This document shows positions 1 to 8,688 of a stretch of DNA of 56,909 nt, one piece after another (positions within the stretch are counted from its first letter, which is position 1; every line of letters starts with the position of its first letter). Location of the stretch: contig NZ_JASAOI010000035.1 in assembly GCF_029953285.1 (NCBI RefSeq), positions 1 to 56,909 on the forward strand, read 5' to 3'. Below the pieces are notes generated by a model, which was not told the DNA's origin, made no database searches, and saw only the letters and a program-made list of their open reading frames with translations. Source of the DNA: Yinghuangia seranimata (GTDB lineage: Bacteria > Actinomycetota > Actinomycetes > Streptomycetales > Streptomycetaceae). Position numbers and translations under genes: made by a program.

Positions 1-75
1 GGGTCGGGGCTACCCCCCCCCCCCCGGGCCCCCCCCCCCCGGGGGGGGGGGCCCCCCCCCCCCCCGCCCCGGCCC
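1..75. other. Low-complexity poly-C/poly-G tract at the window edge
   Basis: Bases 13-75 are almost only long C runs broken by G runs. No codon structure or regulatory motif can be read here. Such homopolymer blocks at a sequence end are more often assembly or base-calling artefact than biology, so this stretch should not be trusted. The first gene begins only 39 bases later. Confidence 0.6.
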
Positions 76-113
76 CTCTGCCGCCCCCTCCGCTAGGGAA
101 GAGAGCCAGGGCC

Positions 114-1097
114 ATGCTCCGATTCCTTGTACGGCGCCTGCTCGGGGTGGTCGTCATCCTGACCGTCATCTGCGGCGTCACGTTCTACCTGTTCTTCGCC
201 TCGTCCGGCGCGGAGTCCGTGGTCAGCCTCTCGTGCGGCAAGAACTGCACGCCGGACATGCGTACGCACGTCCGGCACGACCTCGGGTTGGACAAGTCGC
301 TCGCCGAGCAGTTCTGGATCTACATCTCCGGGATCTTCACCGGGCGGGACATCGGCGCCAAGCACTGTGCCGCGCCGTGCCTCGGCTACTCGTTCAACAA
401 CAACGAGCCGGTGTGGAACACCCTGCTCGACCGCTTCCCGGTGACCCTGTCGCTGACCATCGGCGCCATCGCGATGATCATCTTCCTCGGCGTCACGCTC
501 GGCACGCTGGCCGCGTTCTACCGCGGCAAGGTGTTCGACAAGATCGCCATGGGCACGTCGCTGGTCCTGGTGTCGACCCAGATCTACGTCCTCGGGCCGT
601 TCCTGATCTGGGCGTTCGTCAACCAGCTCGGCTGGCTCGACCGGCCCGCCTACCATCCCTTCACCTCCGACATCGGAGGCTGGTTCACCGGGCTGCTGCT
701 GCCGTGGTTCTGCCTGATGGCCATCTTCATGGCGCTGTACGCGCGCCTCACCAGATCCACGATGGTCGACGTCCTCAACGAGGACTTCGTCAGAACCCTG
801 CACGCCAAGGGCCTCAACTCGCGGCGGATCTACTTCAAGCACGCCTTCCGCGCGGCGCTCAGCCCCATCATCACGGTCCTCGGCGTCGACGTCGGCGTGC
901 TGATGGGCGGCGCGATCATCACCGAGACGACCTTCACGCTGCACGGCATCGGCATGCTCGCGGTCACCTCGGTCACCGACTCCGACCTGCCGCTGATGAT
1001 GGGCGTCGTACTGGTCGCCGCCACCTTCACGGTCATGGCCAACCTCGTCGTGGACCTGCTGTACGCCTTCATCGACCCGCGCGTCCGCCTCGACTGA
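114..1097 (+). CDS. Oligopeptide/dipeptide ABC transporter permease (OppB/DppB type)
   Basis: Integral membrane subunit of a peptide importer, 327 aa. The N-terminus (MLRFLVRRLLGVVV) is the usual OppB-type first membrane helix. A soluble loop with LGLDKSLAEQFW follows, then about five more helices. The cytoplasmic EAA-type loop, EDFVRTLHAKG near residue 225, is the contact for the ATPase. The C-terminus ends in the family-typical DLLYAFIDPRVR. A purine-rich AGGGAAGAGAG lies upstream of the ATG. The next gene starts 12 nt downstream, so they form one operon. The partner OppC-type permease and the substrate-binding protein are absent and presumably lie left of the window. By position this may correspond to the bldK locus of Streptomyces; that is inference. 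Confidence 0.93.
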   Translation: MLRFLVRRLLGVVVILTVICGVTFYLFFASSGAESVVSLSCGKNCTPDMRTHVRHDLGLDKSLAEQFWIYISGIFTGRDIGAKHCAAPCLGYSFNNNEPVWNTLLDRFPVTLSLTIGAIAMIIFLGVTLGTLAAFYRGKVFDKIAMGTSLVLVSTQIYVLGPFLIWAFVNQLGWLDRPAYHPFTSDIGGWFTGLLLPWFCLMAIFMALYARLTRSTMVDVLNEDFVRTLHAKGLNSRRIYFKHAFRAALSPIITVLGVDVGVLMGGAIITETTFTLHGIGMLAVTSVTDSDLPLMMGVVLVAATFTVMANLVVDLLYAFIDPRVRLD

Positions 1098-1109
1098 CCA
1101 GGAGCCCTC

Positions 1110-2210
1110 ATGCCCGACACCCCCGACGGCGCCGGCGTGCTCCTGCCGAAGCAGGTGGCGCCCGACTCCGCCTCCGTCCCCGCCCCGGACGCCGCGATCC
1201 TGTCCGTCCGCGACCTCACCGTCCGGTTCCGCACCGAGGACGGCGTCGTGAAGGCGGTCGACGGCCTGTCCTTCGACCTCGCGCGAGGGAGCACGCTCGG
1301 CATCGTGGGCGAGTCGGGATCCGGCAAATCGGTCACCGCGCTCTCCGTGCTCGGCCTGCACAACCCCGAGCGCACCGAGCTGGGGGGCACCATCCGCTTC
1401 GACGGCACGGAGCTGATCGGCGCGCCGCGCCGCACGCTCAACCGGCTGCGCGGCCGCCGCATCTCGATGATCTTCCAGGACGCGCTGGCCGCGCTGTCCC
1501 CCTTCTATACCGTCGGCGAGCAGATCGCCGAGACCTACCGCGAGCACATGGGTGCCTCCCGCAAGGAGGCGAAGGCCCGCGCCGTCGAGATGCTCGGCCG
1601 GGTCGGCATCCCCAATCCGAACCGCCGGGCCGACGACTACCCGCACCACTTCTCCGGCGGCATGCGCCAGCGCGCGATGATCGCGATGGCCCTGGTGTGC
1701 GACCCCGACCTGCTCATCGCCGACGAGCCGACCACCGCGCTCGACGTCACCGTCCAGGCGCAGATCCTCGACCTGATCGCCGACCTCCAGGCGGAGACCG
1801 GCACCGCGATCATCTTCATCACCCACGACCTCGGGGTGATCGCCTCGACCGTGCACGACGTGCTGGTCATGTACGCGGGGCGGTGCGTCGAGCGGGGCAC
1901 CGTGCGCGAGGTCCTCAAGGATCCGCGACACCCCTATACATGGGGACTGCTCTCGTCGGTGCCCGAGCTGTCCGGCAGCGTCGACCTGCCGCTCCGGCCG
2001 GTGCGCGGCACGCCGCCGAGCCTGCTCAACCCGCCGCCCGGCTGCCCCTTCCACCCGCGCTGCGACTACGTGGCCCGGGTGCCGGAGCACGCCTGCTCGC
2101 TCGACCGCCCGCCGCTGGAGCTGGTGGCCGGGCGGGGCTCCGCGTGCCACCTCGCGACGGCCGACAAGACGCGGATCTTCGCCGACGAGGTGCGGCCGCT
2201 GCTCGGCTGA
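1110..2210 (+). CDS. Oligopeptide ABC transporter ATP-binding protein (OppD/DppD type)
   Basis: Nucleotide-binding subunit powering peptide uptake, 366 aa. Walker A is GESGSGKS (residues 67-74), the ABC signature is FSGGMRQR near 178, and Walker B is LLIADEP followed by TTALDV, then the ITHDLG switch histidine. The C-terminal oligopeptide-transporter extension contains the Cys-rich CPFHPRCDY stretch typical of OppD. An AGGAG precedes the ATG by 6 nt. It is co-transcribed with the upstream permease. The gap to the next ATPase gene (162 nt) holds a tandem repeat. A proline-rich 25-residue N-terminal extension precedes the ABC domain. Confidence 0.95.
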   Translation: MPDTPDGAGVLLPKQVAPDSASVPAPDAAILSVRDLTVRFRTEDGVVKAVDGLSFDLARGSTLGIVGESGSGKSVTALSVLGLHNPERTELGGTIRFDGTELIGAPRRTLNRLRGRRISMIFQDALAALSPFYTVGEQIAETYREHMGASRKEAKARAVEMLGRVGIPNPNRRADDYPHHFSGGMRQRAMIAMALVCDPDLLIADEPTTALDVTVQAQILDLIADLQAETGTAIIFITHDLGVIASTVHDVLVMYAGRCVERGTVREVLKDPRHPYTWGLLSSVPELSGSVDLPLRPVRGTPPSLLNPPPGCPFHPRCDYVARVPEHACSLDRPPLELVAGRGSACHLATADKTRIFADEVRPLLG

Positions 2211-2225
2211 AAACCGCCCACCCGT

Positions 2226-2334
2226 CGCCCCCCGCCACCCATATTCGAAGGCGCTGCGCGCCTGCCCCCTCCTTCCCGCCGCCCCCCGCCACCCATATTC
2301 GAAGGCGCTGCGCGCCTGCCCCCTCCTTCCCGTC
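2226..2334 (+). repeat. Two tandem copies of a 54-bp intergenic hairpin element
   Basis: The gap between the two ATPase genes holds two copies of a 54-bp unit differing at about one base. Each copy has a C-rich stretch, the motif ATATTCGA, and then a hairpin AGGCGC-TGC-GCGCCT (2249-2263 and 2303-2317). A third, diverged copy lies at about 43487-43536, where the hairpin is GAGCGC-CCC-GCGCTC: both stem sides changed together. All copies point the same way relative to the downstream gene. This looks like a dispersed small intergenic element or conserved RNA hairpin, not coding sequence. Confidence 0.75.
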
Positions 2335-2372
2335 GCCCCCACCACCGCACCGTCGACCCGCAGGGAGCACGC

Positions 2373-3428
2373 ATGGACCAGAAGACCGGCGTCCAGGACC
2401 GGCCCTCCGCCGAGCCGGGCACGGCCCCGCTCCTCGAGGTCGCGGGGCTGGTCAAACACTTCCCGGTACGCACCGGCGGTCTGGGCCGGCGCCAGGTCGG
2501 GAAGGTGCGCGCGGTCGACGGACTCGACCTGGCGGTGGGCGTGGGGGAGAGCCTCGGACTGGTCGGCGAGTCGGGGTGCGGCAAGTCGACGACCGGGCGG
2601 CTGATCACCCGGCTGCTGGAGCCGACCGACGGGTCGATCCGGTACCAGGGGAGGGAAATCGGCCACGCGACGCGGCGCGAGCTGGCGCCGATCCGCTCCG
2701 AGATCCAGATGATCTTCCAGGACCCGTACTCGTCGCTGAACCCGCGCCAGACGGTGGGTGCGATCGTCGCGGCGCCGATGGAGATCAACCGCATCGACCC
2801 GCCCGGCGGCCGCAAGGCCAAGGTCAAGGAGCTGCTCGAGCGGGTCGGGCTCAACCCGGAGCACTACAACCGCTTCCCGCACGAGTTCTCCGGCGGGCAG
2901 CGGCAGCGCGTCGGGATCGCCCGCGCGCTCGCGCTGCGGCCGAAACTGATCGTCGCGGACGAGCCGGTGTCCGCGCTGGACGTGTCGATCCAGGCCCAGG
3001 TGGTCAACCTGCTGCAGTCGCTGCAGCGCGAGCTGGACATCGCGTTCCTGTTCATCGCGCACGACCTGGCGGTCGTGCGGCACTTCTCGGAGCGCGTCGC
3101 GGTCATGTACCTCGGCAAGATCGTCGAGGTCGCGGACCGTGACTCGGTGTACGGGAACCCGCACCACCCGTACACACACACTCTGCTGTCGGCGGTGTGC
3201 GAACCGGATCCGGACAAGGCGCGCGGTCGGCGCGCGCTGCCGATCGGGGACCCGCCGAGCCCGCTCGCGCCGCCGTCGGGATGCCGCTTCCGCACCCGCT
3301 GCCCGAAGGCCCAGCCGCTGTGCGCCGAGCAGGAGCCGCCGCTCGCGCAACTGGCCGAACTGGCCGACGGGCACAGGGTCGCGTGCCACTTCCCGGGGCC
3401 CGCCGAGGACACGTTGACGCACCGCTGA
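2373..3428 (+). CDS. Oligopeptide ABC transporter ATP-binding protein (OppF/DppF type)
   Basis: Second ATPase of the first peptide importer, 351 aa. Walker A is GESGCGKST, the signature is FSGGQRQRVG, Walker B is LIVADEP with VSALDV, and the switch is IAHDLA. The C-terminal OppF extension has the CRFRTRCPKAQPLC cysteine motif. The start ATG follows CAGGGAG. It is the last gene of the operon: a strong hairpin with a T-rich tail lies 33 nt after the stop. The 54-bp repeats sit just upstream and could tune expression relative to the OppD gene. Confidence 0.95.
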   Translation: MDQKTGVQDRPSAEPGTAPLLEVAGLVKHFPVRTGGLGRRQVGKVRAVDGLDLAVGVGESLGLVGESGCGKSTTGRLITRLLEPTDGSIRYQGREIGHATRRELAPIRSEIQMIFQDPYSSLNPRQTVGAIVAAPMEINRIDPPGGRKAKVKELLERVGLNPEHYNRFPHEFSGGQRQRVGIARALALRPKLIVADEPVSALDVSIQAQVVNLLQSLQRELDIAFLFIAHDLAVVRHFSERVAVMYLGKIVEVADRDSVYGNPHHPYTHTLLSAVCEPDPDKARGRRALPIGDPPSPLAPPSGCRFRTRCPKAQPLCAEQEPPLAQLAELADGHRVACHFPGPAEDTLTHR

Positions 3429-3460
3429 CCGGACCGCGCGTCCGCCCAGCGGGACCCCGC

Positions 3461-3491
3461 AGGATGCCGTCTCCGTCGGAGATGGCATCCT
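3461..3491 (+). terminator. Intrinsic terminator of the first peptide ABC operon
   Basis: AGGATGCCGTCTCCG pairs with CGGAGATGGCATCCT (15-bp stem with one G/T pair, one-base spacer so the tip will open) and is followed by TGTTTGTTTGT. It lies 33 nt after the OppF-type stop codon. Confidence 0.85.
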
Positions 3492-3905
3492 GTTTGTTTG
3501 TGCCACCGCGCTACGCGCGTCACCGACCCGGCCTCGGCGCCGATGGTCCACCTGGGTGCCGCCACTCTGCGTAGCGTTTTTTGCCGCACACCCCGAGGTA
3601 GGGACGCGGTGTGGTTGTTCGTTCATCGGACTGTATGCTCCGGACAGCGGTACCCCGTTACCGATTGGTCGCGTGTTGTTCGTGAAAATCTCACTCTGTG
3701 GCTGAGACGCTCCGGAGGGTCGCGTGATCAAACCGCAATGCTCCGAAGGGTTGGAGGCGCGGAAGTGGTGACGGATAGTAGAGGCGCTTGTGCTCGGAAC
3801 ACGGTCAATGCGCTCGGGGGCGCGACTGGACGGGCAGCCGCGGCGAGGACACCCCAGGGTTGCCCGTCGTTTTCACTTCCGAAGTGATGTTTGAGGAGGC
3901 AACCC
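3492..3905 (+). promoter_or_regulatory. Upstream region of the peptide-binding lipoprotein gene
   Basis: A non-coding stretch of about 410 bp. A candidate -10 TATGCT lies at 3634-3639, with only a weak -35 upstream. A 15-bp palindrome TCACTTC-C-GAAGTGA (3873-3887) sits just before the ribosome binding site GAGGAGG (3893-3899), so a protein bound there could block initiation, or the RNA could fold there. GTTGTTCGT occurs twice (around 3614 and 3673). The small open frame across this region has no recognisable product. Confidence 0.45.
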
Positions 3906-5570
3906 ATGCGCGGAACGACGCGCGCTAAGTGGCTGGCGGGGGTCGGGATCCTCGCCCTCGCCGCCACGGCCTGTGGCAGCAGCAGCGACAACAAGAAGAG
4001 CGACACCGGCTCCGGCGCCGGCAACAGCGCCAGCGGTGGCAGCTCGTCGGGCGGCTACTACACGGCCAGCAGCACCGAGCCGCAGAACCTCCTGCAGCCC
4101 GCCAACGCGAACGAGACCGGCGGCTTCTACCCGCTGAGCATGATGTTCCGCGGTCTGTACACCTACGACCCCAAGACCGGTGACACCGTCCCGGCCATGG
4201 CCGAGTCGATGGACACCACGGACTCCGTGAACTGGACCGTGAAGCTCAAGTCCGGGTGGACGTTCCACAACGGCGAGCCGGTCACCGCGAAGTCGTTCGT
4301 CGACGCCTGGAACTGGGGCGCGCTCTCCACGAACAAGCAGATCAACGCGACGTGGTACCAGCCGATCGAGGGCTACGACCAGCTCCACCCCGAGCAGGGT
4401 GAGCCCACCGCCCAGACGATGTCGGGCCTGAAGGTCGTCGACGACAACACCTTCACGATCAAGCTGACCTCGCCGATCTCGTCCTTCAAGGCGCAGATGG
4501 GCTACACGCCGTTCATGCCGCTGCCGACCGAGTTCTACAAGGACCCGGCCAAGTACGGCGAGGCCCCGATCGGCAACGGCCCCTTCCAGCTCGACACCGC
4601 CGCGGGCGGCTGGGAGCGGAAGAAGCAGATCACGGTCAAGCGGTACGACAACTACAAGGGCAACGACAAGGCGAAGGCGGCCGGCGTCAAGCTGGTCTTC
4701 TACACGACCTACGACGCCGCCTACACCGCGCTCCGTGACAACAAGCTGGACGTCATCGACCAGATGCCGACCTCGGCGATCGCCTCCTTCCAGAAGGACC
4801 TCGGCGACCGCGCGATCGTCCAGCCGCAGCTGTCGATCCAGAAGATCGGCTTCCCGCTGTACGACCCCGAGTGGTCGAAGCCGGGTGCCGAGAAGGTCCG
4901 CCAGGGCCTGAGCATGGCCATCGACCGTGCGGCGATCACCAAGGCGATCTACAAGGGCCTCGAGGTCCCGGCGAACGACTTCCTCGCCCCGGGCATCCCC
5001 GGCCACGCCGACGTCTGCGGCGACACCTGCAAGTTCAACCCGGAGAAGGCGAAGCAGCTCGTCGCCGAGGGTGGCGGCATCCCGCACGGCAAGCTGACCA
5101 TCGCGACCAACGCCGACGGCCCGCACCGTGAGTGGGTCACCGCGGTCTGCAACAGCATCAACCAGGTCATCGGCGCCGGCTCCTGCGAGCCGAAGCTGTA
5201 CCCGGAGTTCTCGGTTGCCCGTAAGGACATCAGCGGCCACAAGATGCAGGGTGCGTACCGCACCGGCTGGAAGGCCGACTACCCGTTCCCGGACAACTTC
5301 CTGAACGACGTCTACCGCACCGGTGCGGCGTCGAACGACGCGGGCTACAGCAGCCCGGTGTTCGACAACCTGGCCAAGCAGGCCATGGCCACGGCGGACA
5401 AGAACCAGTCGCTGGACCTGTGGAAGCAGGCCGAGGCCCAGATGGTGAAGGACCTTCCGTCCATCCCGCTCTGGTACTACACGACGAAGGCCGGCTACTC
5501 GACCAACGTCAGCAACGTCCAGTTCGACGTCTTCGGCAACCCGGTCTTCACCGAGGTCACCGTCAAGTAG
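3906..5570 (+). CDS. Peptide ABC transporter substrate-binding lipoprotein (SBP family 5)
   Basis: Extracytoplasmic binding protein of the second importer, 554 aa. The signal peptide (MRGTTRAKWLAGVGILALAA) ends in a lipobox-like ATAC, so the cysteine is lipidated and holds the protein on the outer membrane face. The low-complexity Gly/Ser linker after the Cys is typical. The body has family-5 features: YTYDPKTGD, the WTFHNGEPV segment, GNGPFQL and the FPDNFL region. ATG at 3906 is chosen because GAGGAGG lies 6 nt upstream; the in-frame TTG at 3891 is inside that ribosome binding site. Two hairpins after the stop separate it from the permease genes, probably giving more binding protein than membrane subunits. 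Codon use is strongly optimised, suggesting high expression. Confidence 0.95.
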   Translation: MRGTTRAKWLAGVGILALAATACGSSSDNKKSDTGSGAGNSASGGSSSGGYYTASSTEPQNLLQPANANETGGFYPLSMMFRGLYTYDPKTGDTVPAMAESMDTTDSVNWTVKLKSGWTFHNGEPVTAKSFVDAWNWGALSTNKQINATWYQPIEGYDQLHPEQGEPTAQTMSGLKVVDDNTFTIKLTSPISSFKAQMGYTPFMPLPTEFYKDPAKYGEAPIGNGPFQLDTAAGGWERKKQITVKRYDNYKGNDKAKAAGVKLVFYTTYDAAYTALRDNKLDVIDQMPTSAIASFQKDLGDRAIVQPQLSIQKIGFPLYDPEWSKPGAEKVRQGLSMAIDRAAITKAIYKGLEVPANDFLAPGIPGHADVCGDTCKFNPEKAKQLVAEGGGIPHGKLTIATNADGPHREWVTAVCNSINQVIGAGSCEPKLYPEFSVARKDISGHKMQGAYRTGWKADYPFPDNFLNDVYRTGAASNDAGYSSPVFDNLAKQAMATADKNQSLDLWKQAEAQMVKDLPSIPLWYYTTKAGYSTNVSNVQFDVFGNPVFTEVTVK

Positions 5571-5585
5571 TGAGCGACGTCTGAC

Positions 5586-5622
5586 GGGCCCGGCCTGATC
5601 CTCAGCGGACCAGGCCGGGCCC
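5586..5622 (+). terminator. Attenuator-type hairpin after the binding-protein gene
   Basis: GGGCCCGGCCTG and CAGGCCGGGCCC form a perfect 12-bp stem with a 13-nt loop. There is no T-run. It lies between the binding-protein stop and the first permease, the usual place for a partial terminator or 3'-end stabiliser. Confidence 0.75.
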
Positions 5623-5641
5623 CTCGGAGCGTAATGCGGGC

Positions 5642-5677
5642 GCAGCCGACGCCGTCCACAAGACGGGCGTCGGCTGC
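5642..5677 (+). terminator. Second intra-operon hairpin before the permease gene
   Basis: GCAGCCGACGCCGTC pairs with GACGGGCGTCGGCTGC (15 bp, one bulged G, 5-nt loop). It follows the first hairpin by 19 nt and ends 30 nt before the permease start. Confidence 0.65.
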
Positions 5678-5707
5678 AGGCCGTGTCACCCTAAGCAGGA
5701 GGCTGGC

Positions 5708-6637
5708 ATGGGGCGGTACGTCATCAGGCGGCTGCTGATGATGATCCCGGTGTTCATCGGGACCACGTTCTTGATCTATTACATGGTGTACCAGCTGGGT
5801 GGCGATCCCATCTCCGCCATGTTCGGGGACCGCGGCGCGGACCCCGTGTTCGTCGCACAGAAGCGGGCCGAGCTACACCTCGACGACTCGCTCATCGTGC
5901 AGTACTGGTACTACCTCAAGGGCCTCTTGCAAGGGGACTTCGGGACCACGCTGAACGGCATCCCGGTCGCCGACGAACTCAAGCGGGCCTTCCCGATCTC
6001 GATCCGGCTGGCGCTCGTCGCCTTCGCCATCGAGGTCGTCATCGGCGTCACCGCCGGCCTCATCGCGGGCCTGAAGCGCGGCAAGTTCGCCGACTCGGTC
6101 GTGCTGGTCGTGACGCTGGTCGTCATCTCCATCCCGGTCTTCGTGCTCGGCTACGTGCTGCAGTACTTCATGGGCCTCCAGTGGGGCTGGTTCCCGGCCA
6201 CCGCCACCCCCGGCGACCCGACCTGGGAGGACCTGATCCTCCCCGGCATCGTGCTCGGCTCCCTGTCGCTGGCGTTCGTCGCCCGCCTCACCAGGACGAG
6301 CATCGTCGAGAACATCCGCGCGGACTACGTGCGCACGGCGACCGCCAAGGGCCTGCCCCGGCGCCGCGTCGTCACCGTCCACCTGCTGCGCAACTCGCTC
6401 ATTCCGGTGGTCACCTTCCTGGGGGCGGACCTCGGCTCGCTGATGGCCGGCGCCATCGTGACCGAGGGCATCTTCAACGTCGACGGAGTCGGCCGGCTGA
6501 TCTACCTGTCGGTGACCCGGCACGAGAGCTCGACGGTCGTCGGCGCGGTCGCCGCGCTGGTCATGATCTACCTGGTCATGAACCTGATCGTCGACCTGCT
6601 CTACGCCGTTCTGGACCCGAGGATTCGGTATGCCTGA
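5708..6637 (+). CDS. Peptide ABC transporter permease (DppB type)
   Basis: First membrane subunit of the second peptide importer, 309 aa. The N-terminal helix is MGRYVIRRLLMMIPVF, followed by the periplasmic loop with LHLDDSLIVQYWYYL. The ATPase-contact loop ADYVRTATAKG lies near residue 207, and the end DLLYAVLDPRIRY is typical of the family. AGCAGGAGG precedes the ATG by 6 nt. Its last 8 nt overlap the start of the next permease gene, indicating translational coupling. Confidence 0.95.
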   Translation: MGRYVIRRLLMMIPVFIGTTFLIYYMVYQLGGDPISAMFGDRGADPVFVAQKRAELHLDDSLIVQYWYYLKGLLQGDFGTTLNGIPVADELKRAFPISIRLALVAFAIEVVIGVTAGLIAGLKRGKFADSVVLVVTLVVISIPVFVLGYVLQYFMGLQWGWFPATATPGDPTWEDLILPGIVLGSLSLAFVARLTRTSIVENIRADYVRTATAKGLPRRRVVTVHLLRNSLIPVVTFLGADLGSLMAGAIVTEGIFNVDGVGRLIYLSVTRHESSTVVGAVAALVMIYLVMNLIVDLLYAVLDPRIRYA

Positions 6638-7631
6638 GTACGAGAAGGATCACGAGCACCTGCCGACCGGGAGCCAGGAGCAGCCGGGTTTCGGCGACCA
6701 GGAGTTCCGTACGGTCGCGCTCGCCGACACCGAAGGCATGACGGTCGAGAAGACCGATGTGTACGCCGAGCCGGCGCCGGGCAAGCCGCGCGGCGCGTGG
6801 GGCGAGGCGTGGCGCGAACTGCGCCGCAGCCCGCGCTTCTACGTGTCGGCCGCGCTGCTCCTGCTGCTCGTCTTCATGGCGTTGTGGCCGGGCGTGTTCA
6901 GCAGCGCCGACCCCAACAACTGCCCGATCGTCGACACCGACATCAAGCCGAACGCCGACCACTGGTTCGGCACCAACACGCAGGGCTGTGACATCTACGC
7001 CCGCACGGTGTACGGCGCCCGCGCGTCGATCACCGTCGGCGTGGTGACCACCGCGCTCGTCGTGCTGCTCGGCGGTGTCATCGGCGCGTTCGCCGGCTAC
7101 TTCGGCGGCTGGATCGACGCGATCCTCGCGCGCGTCACCGACGTGTTCTTCGGCATCCCGCTGCTGCTCGGCGCGCTGGTCTTCATGAGCGCGTTCCCCG
7201 AGGACCGCACCATCTGGCTCGTGGTCGGCGCGCTCGGCGTGTTCGGCTGGATGCAGATCGCCCGCATCATGCGCGGCTCCGTGGTCACCGTGAAGCAGTC
7301 CGACTACGTGGTCGCGGCCCGCGCGCTCGGTGCCGGCACGCCGCGCATACTGATGCGCCACGTGCTGCCGAACGCCATCGCGCCGGTCATCGTCGTGGCG
7401 ACGATCTCCCTCGGCACCTTCATCGCCACCGAGGCGACGCTGTCCTTCCTCGGCATCGGCCTCCCGCCGACCGAGGTCTCGTGGGGCGCGGACATCTCCA
7501 GCGCCACCACGGTGATCCGGGACCAGCCGTACCAGCTGTTCTTCCCGTCGCTGTTCCTCTCCGTGACGGTGCTCAGCTTCATCCTGCTCGGCGACGCGGT
7601 CCGCGACGCCCTCGACCCGAAGCTCCGCTGA
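6630..7631 (+). CDS. Peptide ABC transporter permease (DppC type)
   Basis: Second membrane subunit, 333 aa. About 70 polar residues precede the first helix (FYVSAALLLLLVFMALWPG). HWFGTNTQGCDIYARTVYGAR is the conserved DppC region after helix 1. The EAA loop is SDYVVAARALGAG and the C-terminus ends GDAVRDALDPKLR, both DppC hallmarks. The ATG overlaps the upstream gene's stop by 8 nt. A GTG-started ATPase gene follows after 19 nt. Confidence 0.95.
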   Translation: MPEYEKDHEHLPTGSQEQPGFGDQEFRTVALADTEGMTVEKTDVYAEPAPGKPRGAWGEAWRELRRSPRFYVSAALLLLLVFMALWPGVFSSADPNNCPIVDTDIKPNADHWFGTNTQGCDIYARTVYGARASITVGVVTTALVVLLGGVIGAFAGYFGGWIDAILARVTDVFFGIPLLLGALVFMSAFPEDRTIWLVVGALGVFGWMQIARIMRGSVVTVKQSDYVVAARALGAGTPRILMRHVLPNAIAPVIVVATISLGTFIATEATLSFLGIGLPPTEVSWGADISSATTVIRDQPYQLFFPSLFLSVTVLSFILLGDAVRDALDPKLR

Positions 7632-7650
7632 CGGGGGAGGGGACATACCA

Positions 7651-8688
7651 GTGACGACGAACCAGCTGACCAAGACCGACGCGAAGGGCACCGTGCCCGG
7701 CGCGCCGCTGCTCGAGGTCGACAACCTGCACGTGGAGTTCCGGACCCGCGACGGGGTGGCCAAGGCCATCAACGGCGTGTCCTACTCGGTGGCCGCCGGC
7801 GAGACCCTCGCGGTGCTCGGCGAGTCGGGCTCCGGCAAGTCGGTGACCGCCCAGACGATCATGGGCATCCTCGACATGCCGCCCGGTGTCATCACCAAGG
7901 GCGAAATCCGCTTCCAGGGCCGCGACATGCTCAAGATGTCCGGCGAGGAGCGCCGCAAGATCCGCGGCAACAAGATCGCGATGATCTTCCAGGACGCGCT
8001 GTCCGCGCTGAACCCGGTGTACTCGGTGGGCTTCCAGCTCGGCGAGATGTTCCGGGTGCACAAGGGCATGTCGCGCAAGGACGCCAAGGCCAAGGCCATC
8101 GAGCTGATGGACCTGGTGAAGATCCCGGCGGCGAAGCAGCGGGTGAGCGACTACCCGCACCAGTTCTCCGGCGGTATGCGGCAGCGCATCATGATCGCCA
8201 TGGCGATGGCGCTCGACCCCGAGCTGATCATCGCGGACGAGCCCACCACGGCGCTCGACGTGACGGTCCAGGCGCAGGTCATGGACCTGCTCGCGGACCT
8301 GCAGCGGGAACGCAACATGGGCCTGATCCTGATCACCCACGACCTCGGCGTGGTCGCCGACGTCGCGGACAAGATCGCGGTCATGTACGCGGGCCGCATC
8401 GTCGAGGAAGCCTCGGTGCACGACCTGTACCAGCGCCCCGCGCACCCGTACACCGAGGGCCTGCTCGCGTCGATCCCGCGCCTCGACCTCAAGGGCCAGG
8501 ACCTGTACGCGATCAAGGGCCTGCCGCCGAACCTCATGCGCATCCCGACCGGATGCGCGTTCAACCCGCGCTGCCCGTACGCGCAGGACGTGTGCCGTAC
8601 CGACGTCCCGCCGCTGCACGAGGTGGCCCCCGGCCGCGGCAGCGCGTGCCACTTCGCCAAGGAGGTGCTCGATGGCAACCGCGGCTGA
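7651..8688 (+). CDS. Peptide ABC transporter ATP-binding protein (DppD type)
   Basis: ATPase of the second importer, 345 aa. Walker A is GESGSGKS, the signature [10 protein letters not shown], Walker B LIIADEP followed by [11 protein letters not shown], and the switch ITHDLG. The C-terminal peptide-transporter extension contains CAFNPRCPYAQDVC. The start is GTG after GGGGGAGGGG. The last 17 nt overlap the next gene. It is closely related to the 1110-2210 product, so the two operons are paralogous transport systems. Confidence 0.95.
   Translation: MTTNQLTKTDAKGTVPGAPLLEVDNLHVEFRTRDGVAKAINGVSYSVAAGETLAVLGESGSGKSVTAQTIMGILDMPPGVITKGEIRFQGRDMLKMSGEERRKIRGNKIAMIFQDALSALNPVYSVGFQLGEMFRVHKGMSRKDAKAKAIELMDLVKIPAAKQRVSDYPHQFSGGMRQRIMIAMAMALDPELIIADEPTTALDVTVQAQVMDLLADLQRERNMGLILITHDLGVVADVADKIAVMYAGRIVEEASVHDLYQRPAHPYTEGLLASIPRLDLKGQDLYAIKGLPPNLMRIPTGCAFNPRCPYAQDVCRTDVPPLHEVAPGRGSACHFAKEVLDGNRG

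Noticed and set aside
13-75. Poly-C/poly-G tract as a real i-motif or quadruplex element
   Set aside because: It lies at the sequence edge and looks like assembly noise; no support beyond composition.
93-3731. Very long minus-strand open frame opposite the ABC genes
   Set aside because: It is the GC-bias shadow of the plus-strand ABC transporter genes. It is Arg/Asp-rich with no domain, and the plus-strand products are unmistakable.
3498-3887. 129-aa plus-strand frame before the binding-protein gene
   Set aside because: No ribosome binding site and no recognisable protein; it covers the promoter region and palindrome.
3891-3905. TTG start five codons upstream of the binding-protein ATG
   Set aside because: The TTG is adjacent to the GAGGAGG ribosome binding site of ATG 3906, and the extra residues spoil a good lipoprotein signal.
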